From NCBI GenBank assembly GCA_002049455.2, contig KV919316.1, positions 1 to 24,039 on the forward strand: a stretch of 24,039 nucleotides of DNA, in the 5' to 3' direction. The position numbers and the translations under genes were made by a program. Source of the stretch: Porphyra umbilicalis. Its lineage: Eukaryota; Rhodophyta; Bangiophyceae; Bangiales; Bangiaceae. The notes beneath the pieces were generated by a model. That model was not told the origin of the DNA and ran no database searches. It saw nothing but the letters and a program-made list of their open reading frames with translations. Positions 18,272-24,039 of this stretch are shown here, piece by piece. Positions within the stretch are counted from its first letter, which is position 1; every line of letters starts with the position of its first letter.

Positions 18272-19725
18272 GTGGGGGAAGGCGGGGACGTGCGCCAGCC
18301 CCTCGAGGGTGGCCACCACAACTAGGAGGTGGGCGTGGCGGAACAACGATCGTCAAGGTGCCTGCGAGAGGCGGCGGTCGTGCGCCGCCGCGAGGGCGGC
18401 CGCCCTGCACGGGCACGCCTGCTCGCAAACAGGACACAGGCGGAGGAGCAAGCGGCACGAGAGCGGGGGGGGTGGAGGTGGGAAGTTGGAAAGGAGCGTC
18501 GACCGTCAAACAGTGGGGAGGGGGTGACGGGCCGTGGTTGTGCCAGTGGTTCTTGTCTGGGTTCCGTCAAGATGGTGGGGGTCTGCTGAGGCGGGGAAGC
18601 GCCCGCTCCCACCGGCCGCCGCTGGGGCAGATGACCGGCGACAACTGTGGCACCGTGGCGGGAAGACGGGCGAGCGCCGCTCGGCCGTTGGGCCGTGTAT
18701 CGGATCAAACGTTGCGTGGGTGGAAAACTTACTGTAACAAGTTGGTCCCCCAGGGCAGGGACCAGGTAGCGAAGCTTCCACTTTTCGTGAGAACACAGAC
18801 ACACAGGTTGGGAAAAAGCCAGTAGTCACCAGTGCGCATCCACCAGTTCTTGACATTCGATCAGATTGACTTGGAGATAGCCTCACAGGACAGATCTCGA
18901 TGAGCTGAGTCGAACGGTGTGTCCAACTCCAAAATATCGTTTGCTCAAACAATAAGGATTCTATCCTAAGGCGCCAAATGTGTTTCTCGTCACACGAGCG
19001 AGTGCTTCACCCATTCTACAAATATTGTTGGGATGACTGACAGAGCAATTAACTTATCATGTGATGCAGTATTCAGCATAATGGTTGTACATCGGGGGAG
19101 CGTCTCTTTTCGATGCTGCCATAGAATTCCGAGCTTCAGCACTGTAATGAGGCCTTTCGTTCTGCTCCTTCACTCTTCTGACCACGACGTCGTTGGGTCC
19201 CTTTCCTCTTTCCCAGTTGTTGTTGTGTCCCTTTGTCTTCTCCAGTTAAAGCGTCCCCATTGTCGGTCCCCATTTGGTATCTTCATCTTTGTCGTATGAT
19301 TCTCAGCACAAAGAAATGGTCAGCAAGGCAGACAAGCGCAGCACCCGGCGCGCCGCCACACGCAGGGGGAGGTCGGCAGCAGAGGCGATCAGATGCCTCA
19401 AGAAAAGAAGAACAGAAGAGTAAACAACCCGGCTGGGGCTCGGGGGGGGGACGGGGAAGGACGAGGAACACATTGAAGAAAAAACGTACCTGAGTGCAGC
19501 GCAACGTGCATGGTGTGCGGAGGGGGGGAAGGGGGGGGGGAAAGAAATGGGCGGATGCGGCGCGCGGGGGCAAAGAAAGGGGCGGATGTGGCGAGCGCGT
19601 CCAAGAGAGAGCACGGTGGTGCGGTGACGACGATCATCGTCCATGATGGAGGGGTGCTGTGAAAGGCCCGACGGAGGGGCGAGATGGCGAGACGACGGAA
19701 GAGGGCGGAGACGCGGTGCTGAGAT
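18272..19725. other. Gene-poor region including an AT-richer island
   Basis: About 18820-19330 is distinctly AT-richer than everything from 12.9 to 18.8 kb (for example aaaatatcgtttgctc and caaatattgttggg). It has only short open frames; the best (19033-19299, 88 codons) matches nothing I know. It may be an older insertion or simply spacer between transcription units. Confidence 0.4.
19541..19600. repeat. 31-bp direct repeat, two copies
   Basis: aaagaaatgggcggatg at 19541 recurs as aaagaaaggggcggatg at 19572, and both are followed by ggcg-gcg sequence. It is a simple tandem duplication in a G/A-rich stretch. Confidence 0.7.
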
Positions 19726-20165
19726 CAAGTCTATCGGTGTGCCATTTTGCCATCCGATGGCCAAGGGCATCTCTATCGGGAGGTCATTTTGCCATATCCT
19801 GTGCCATATTGCTATCCTTCGTGCCAAATGTGCGCAGGATAGCCAGAAGGATAGCTATAGCCATCCTTTGTGCCAAAGACGTGGACCAATAGAACGACGA
19901 GCAACAGCGTCTCTCGAACGCGCCAGTTCGGAATTGTTTTGGCTACCTTACCACAGGCCCTCTGTGCGCGGACTTCGAACCATACAAGGCCATCATCTGT
20001 ACTGGAAGGTGCTTTGCGAGTCATCCGAGAGGTATGGGCCTTCAGAAGGGGGTGAGCAGCTGGATTTGCACATATAGCACAAGAATTGACTGATAGAGAT
20101 GCTCTTGGCCATAGCCAAAAAATATGGCCAGATGGCGATAGCACAATGGCCCACGGATAGACTTG
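19726..20165. mobile_element. MITE-like element with long imperfect inverted repeats
   Basis: The left arm (19726-19796) and right arm (20072-20165) are inverted repeats sharing caagtctatc at the outer end and ggccaag-gcatctctatc further in. The right arm carries about 20 extra bases in the middle. The 275-bp interior contains further degenerate gccatat/gctatcc motifs and a local hairpin (gctatccttc with gaaggatagc, about 19811-19850). Total about 440 bp, no coding capacity of note and no clear target-site duplication, so the outer limits are approximate. Confidence 0.6.
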
Positions 20166-21102
20166 CTCTGATATGGCCGCAAAGATGCGCGCTGCTGACC
20201 ATTTCGGGGCTCTTGTGTGGAGTACAGTGGGGGTTCCAGGAAGGCATCTGTAAACGCTTTTGGAGGAAGCTGTAATCGCTCGCATGTGTAATCCTTCTGG
20301 ACCAGAGCGATCGTAGGCCATCAAATGCTGAAACGTGGATACGCGTGATTGGGCGTACAGATGGGATCATCCAATCACATGGCCTAGAGGGTGACCATCA
20401 AACAGACCAGGGCCATCAATTTCATGCAACGTGGCTGCCTGAGCGTTGAGAACGCGAATGGATCCCTACTAGAAGCTTCGCTAATAATTATTTTCAGCGA
20501 AGCGTCCGCACCTGGCCGAGGATCTCACAGGGGGGGCTACGTGTTATACGTCGCTTGATCCACTCACCGCGCCACGCCCGCTTTTGTGCTGGAGCTCACC
20601 ACGTTGGCCGGCAGCGCCCTGCGAAGCCGTCTCGGTTTGATGTTGGACTCGCTTCTGGCTGCTACATGCGGCTCTCCGTGGACCCCCGCCCCTGAGCCTG
20701 CCAGGGCGGTCGCTGGGGCGACGCCCGCACGGATGCCCCCGTGCAGGCGCCTGGCCCGCTTGACACACGGGTGATGGCCGCATAGACGACGAGTGCGGTG
20801 GTGGGGGGGGGTGGCTGCCGACCCAGACTGCGCGAGGTTTCCTCTGCTACAAAAGGCGGCTGCCCGCTGGCACCGTCTGCTTGACGGCGCCCGCCGACGA
20901 ACGCATATCCATCACCACCAACCCCAGCCCGCGATCACGGGCGCTGGTCGTGCTTTTCCTTGCGCGTGCATCGTTGTTTTGTCCTTTCCCGTCGCCGCTG
21001 CCGACCACCTCCTGGCGGGACGCACCTCCACCTTTCGCTTTCCCGCTGGACCCACCGGCTCTGTCGTGAGGGGCTTCCATTGTCCCCTGCCCCTCTGTCG
21101 CC
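20166..21102. other. Region upstream of the fumarate reductase gene
   Basis: No supported gene. An open frame at 20586-20774 (62 codons, starting GTG) is not convincing. The last about 150 bases before the ATG at 21103 are C/T-rich and lack a visible TATA box; they probably contain the promoter and leader. Confidence 0.4.
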
Positions 21103-24039
21103 ATGGCCACCTCTGCCGCCGGCGGCACCCCCGCCGCTGCCGCCGCCGCCACTGCCGCCGCCGCCGTGACCCGCGCGTCGGTCGTGGTCGTTGGGGGCGG
21201 CCTCGCCGGCCTCGCCGCCGCCCTGTCGGCTGCCGCCTCTGGCGCCGCGCGGGTGCTGCTGCTCGACAAGGCCGGGGGCGTCGGGGGCAATTCCGCCAAG
21301 GCGAGCTCGGGCGTGAGCGCCGTCCCGTTGCCGGCGGCGGGGGCGGCCGGGGGGGCGGCGGACCCGCCGGCCGACGCCGTGCACCTCTTTCGGGATGACC
21401 TGATGCGCAGCGGCCGGGGGCGGTCGGCGGTGCACCTGGCCGACGCGCTGGCGTCCCAGGGGGGGGACGCGCTCGCGTGGTTGGAAGCGTACGTTTGGAG
21501 CTGCCACGGGCTACGTGCCGTCGGACGGCACTTGTCTAGTGGCGCTTGATGGCCTTGTGGTTTGCAGGCAGTTTTGTCGCTGTCTGGTGCATGTCCCCTC
21601 CAGTGGGCCTTGTTGGTGACGCAGAACCTGACGTTTCTTGCCCGTCATGCCGTGCCCCTTTGTTCTGTTCCCCCCCCCCCCCCCTTGTACCCCTCCTTTT
21701 GCCGCGTTTTGTATCGCTTGCGCCACTTGCACCCCCCCTCACCCCCCCACAGGCAGGGCGTGGACCTATCCGACGTGCGCCAACTCGGCGGCCACTCGCG
21801 CGCGCGCACGCATCGCCCCCCCCAGACGGGCGCCCGCCCCGTGCCCGTCGGGTGGGCCATCATCTCGGCGCTCAAGGCGCGCGTCGCGGCGGTGGCGGCC
21901 ATCGAGACCATCCCGTCGGCGCGCGTCGTGCAGCTGCTCACCGCCCCCGAAGCGGCCAACCTCTCTGCGGACGACCCGGCGTCGTGGCCGCCCCTCCCCG
22001 CCGACGGGGACATGGACGACGTGGCCGTCTACAATGGCCGCGGCGGCCGCCCCGAAGTCGGGGGCCTCGTCTACCTCGACGTGGCCGCCGCCGCCACGCC
22101 GCCCGGCGCAGGGGCCGAGGGCGCGACCGACCCGCCGCCGCCACCGCCCCGCCGGGCGGTCCTTGCCGACGCCGTCGTCCTCACAACGGGCGGCTACTGC
22201 GCGCCTGGCAACCCCGTGATGGCCGCCCACGCGGCCGCCACCGCCGCGGGGCTGCCGTCGACCAACGCGCCGCTGGCGACGGGCGACGGGGTGCGCCTCG
22301 CCGCCCGCCTCGGCGCTGGCACCGTCGACTTGGATGCGGTGCAGGTGCACCCGACGGGCTTTGTGCCGCTCGCGTCGGCGTCGGTGCCGCCGACGGTGTT
22401 TCTCGCGCCCGAAGCGCTGCGCGGCTGCGGGGGGGTGCTCACCGACGCGGCCGGCCGCCGGTTTGTCAATGAGCTCGAGGCGCGGGACGTGGTGACGGCG
22501 GCCATGCGGGCGGCGGCGGCCGCGGGCGGCGCCGCGTTGGGGGGGGGGGGGGGGGGGGGGACGGGGCCCCCCGGCACGGGGTGTACATGCTCCTCTCGGC
22601 GGCGGCGGTGGAGGCGTTTGGGGCGGCCACCGCCAAATTTTACGCCATGAAGGGGCTGCTGGTGCACGTGCCTGGTGGCGGCGGCGGCGGCGGCGGGGAC
22701 GGCAACGCCACTGGCGACGGCGCGGCGGCCGACGTGTTGGCCGCCCTCGAGGCCCGCACGGGCCTGCCCGCGTCGGCGGTGGCCGAGACGCTCGCCGCCG
22801 TTGCGACGGCGGTTGAAGGGGAGCCCGACGCGTTTGGAAAGCGCACCTTCCCCGCCGCCGCCTCGTACGGGTCCGCCGCCATTGGCAGCGGCGGCTTGTG
22901 GGTGGCGGCGGTCACGCCGGCGCTCCACTACAGCATGGGCGGGCTGACCTTTTCCGCGTCGGCCGAGGTGCTCACGGCGGCGAGCGGCAAGCCCATCCGC
23001 CGCCTGTACGCCGCGGGGGAGGTGACGGGCGGGCTGTTTGGGGGCAACCGCCTCGGCGGGTGTTCCCTCCTCGACTGCGCGGTGTTTGGGCGCATTGCCG
23101 GCGCGCGCGCGGCGGCGGCGGCGGCGGCGGCGGCAACAGCAACGACGACGCCGGCGGCGGGAGCGGCGGCGGCAGGGGCGCCCGCCGCCCCCGCGCTCTC
23201 ACCCGGCACGCTGGTGCCGCTGCGCCTCTCTGCCCGCCGCTTCCTCACCTCCAATGGGGCGAGCAGCGGGCGGTCCCCGTCGGCCATGATGGCCCTCCGC
23301 TTTGACCTGCCGTCGCCGCTGCAGGCGACGGGCGCGGCGGTCGGCCAGTATGTGGCCGCGGCGGTGCCGCTGCCCGACGGGACGACGACCAAGCGGTACT
23401 ACTCGCCCGTGTCGCGGCCGGCCGACGAGGGGGTGTTGGAGCTCCTCGTCAAGTCGCCACCGCCGCCCGCGTCGGGCGGCGGCGGCGGCGGCAGCGTCCA
23501 CGTCGGCTCTGCGTCGGCGGCGCTGGGCGCCCTGCGGCCGGGCGACGTGGTTGCGTTTGACGGGCCCCACGGGGGGCTCCCCTTCCCGCTCGACGGGCCG
23601 GGCCACCTGGCCGTCGTCGTTGGCGGCACGGGCGTCTCGGTCGGCGTGCAGCTCGTGCGGCACGTCCTCCACACTGCGCAGGCGCGGCTGGACGCGGCCG
23701 CCGACGGCGGGCCGCTCAATGGGGGCGCCGCCGGCACCTGCGCCGCCGCCGTGACGCCGGGCTTGACGCTCGTGTGGGCGGTCGCGACGCCCGAGCAGCT
23801 CGTCTACCGGGTGCGCATGGAGGCGCAGGCGGCGACCGACGCGGGCCGCGCGGTGCCGCTGCGCCTGGTCTTTGTCGTCGAGGCGGGGGGGGAGGCGATG
23901 GTCGCCGACGCGCCCGCGCCCGCGACGGTGCCGGCGGCGGCGGCGGCGGGGAATGGCACGTTGGCGGCGGTGCGGTTGGGCGCCACCCCGGCGGGCACCC
24001 CCGTGTATGCGGGGCGCGTCGACGCGGCGCTGCTCGCCG
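21103..24039 (+). CDS. NADH-dependent fumarate reductase: flavoprotein fused to cytochrome b5 reductase-like domain (partial)
   Basis: Reduces fumarate to succinate, with electrons expected from NADH through the fused reductase module. Start ATG 21103 (cgccATGG). Domain 1: Rossmann motif [10 protein letters not shown] (residues 31-40), [16 protein letters not shown], the catalytic-region VHPTGF (His about 328), FVNELEARD (active-site Arg), a Tyr-containing substrate-site block near LHYSMGGL, and [19 protein letters not shown]. Domain 2 (from about 23200): flavin motif [22 protein letters not shown] and nucleotide-site [10 protein letters not shown]; the C-terminus is beyond the window. One intron lies at about 21493-21756. 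The frame shifts once at a 22-G run (22539-22560); one more or two fewer G restores it. Trypanosomatid enzymes add an N-terminal ApbE flavin-transferase domain, absent here, and fungal Osm1/Frd1 lack the reductase domain. No clear N-terminal targeting peptide; the first 25 residues are Ala-rich. Confidence 0.93.
21493..21756 (+). other. Intron of the fumarate reductase gene (264 nt)
   Basis: Two frame-equivalent solutions exist. Donor GTTTGG at 21493 with acceptor caggcag ending 21756 gives ...LEAY-GVDLS..., which matches the family's aromatic-G-[VL]-x-L pattern. Donor GTACGT at 21489 with acceptor ccacag ending 21752 gives ...LEAQ-GVDLS... with better splice consensus. Both are 264 nt. The intron holds a 15-C run (21670-21684) and a pyrimidine-rich tract before the acceptor. 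Confidence 0.88.
22539..22560 (+). repeat. 22-G homopolymer inside the fumarate reductase coding region
   Basis: Lies between the FVNELEARD and FYAMKGL blocks. Upstream codons start at positions of remainder 1 modulo 3 and downstream codons at remainder 0. With the tract as given, translation ends at 22650, losing the rest of domain 1 and all of the reductase domain. Confidence 0.97.

Noticed and set aside
1..24039. tRNA, rRNA or bacterial operon signals
   Set aside because: I looked for B-box-like GGTTCGA arms, conserved rRNA blocks and Shine-Dalgarno-spaced gene strings by eye and found none; a covariance-model scan would be decisive.

Overview
The window looks like nuclear DNA of a unicellular eukaryote. 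The right-hand genes have very high GC, at least one protein is interrupted by a GT-AG spliceosomal intron, the start codons sit in Kozak-like contexts, and I see no ribosome binding sites or operon spacing. Nothing in the sequence lets me name the lineage. I saw no rRNA, tRNA, CRISPR array or viral hallmark gene.

Left third (1 to about 10,500). This is a repeat- and transposon-rich stretch with few convincing host genes. It holds GC-rich and 10-bp tandem repeats and a pair of small hairpins. A candidate spliced Cys-rich gene (2845-5224) has its last exon split by a 0.99-kb inverted-repeat element (4056-5044) with 9-bp flanking direct repeats; conceptually removing the element joins two open segments in the same frame. 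A 0.26-kb duplicated segment follows (5583-6160). Its second copy is itself split by a 2.84-kb inverted-repeat insertion (6161-8999) carrying an 18-bp minisatellite. A third element with 62-bp inverted repeats lies at 9155-9799.

Middle and right (10,517 to 18,271). An intronless 787-residue membrane protein of unknown family (10517-12880, +) ends in two tandem 55-residue repeats. It converges with an acetate kinase gene (13574-14981, -). Upstream of acetate kinase on the same strand are two further putative membrane-protein genes (15638-16810 and 17731-18271).

An AT-richer, gene-poor stretch with a fourth inverted-repeat element (19726-20165) separates these from the last gene. That gene (21103 to the window end, +) is a soluble-type fumarate reductase flavoprotein fused to an NADH-cytochrome b5 reductase-like module, with one intron, and it runs off the window.

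Acetate kinase (ATP from acetyl phosphate, giving acetate) and an NADH-linked fumarate reductase (NADH reoxidation by making succinate) together suggest a capacity for fermentative or low-oxygen energy metabolism. Three of the right-hand genes change reading frame at long G/C homopolymers. I read this mainly as homopolymer-length error in the assembly, though real variation or slippage is not excluded.
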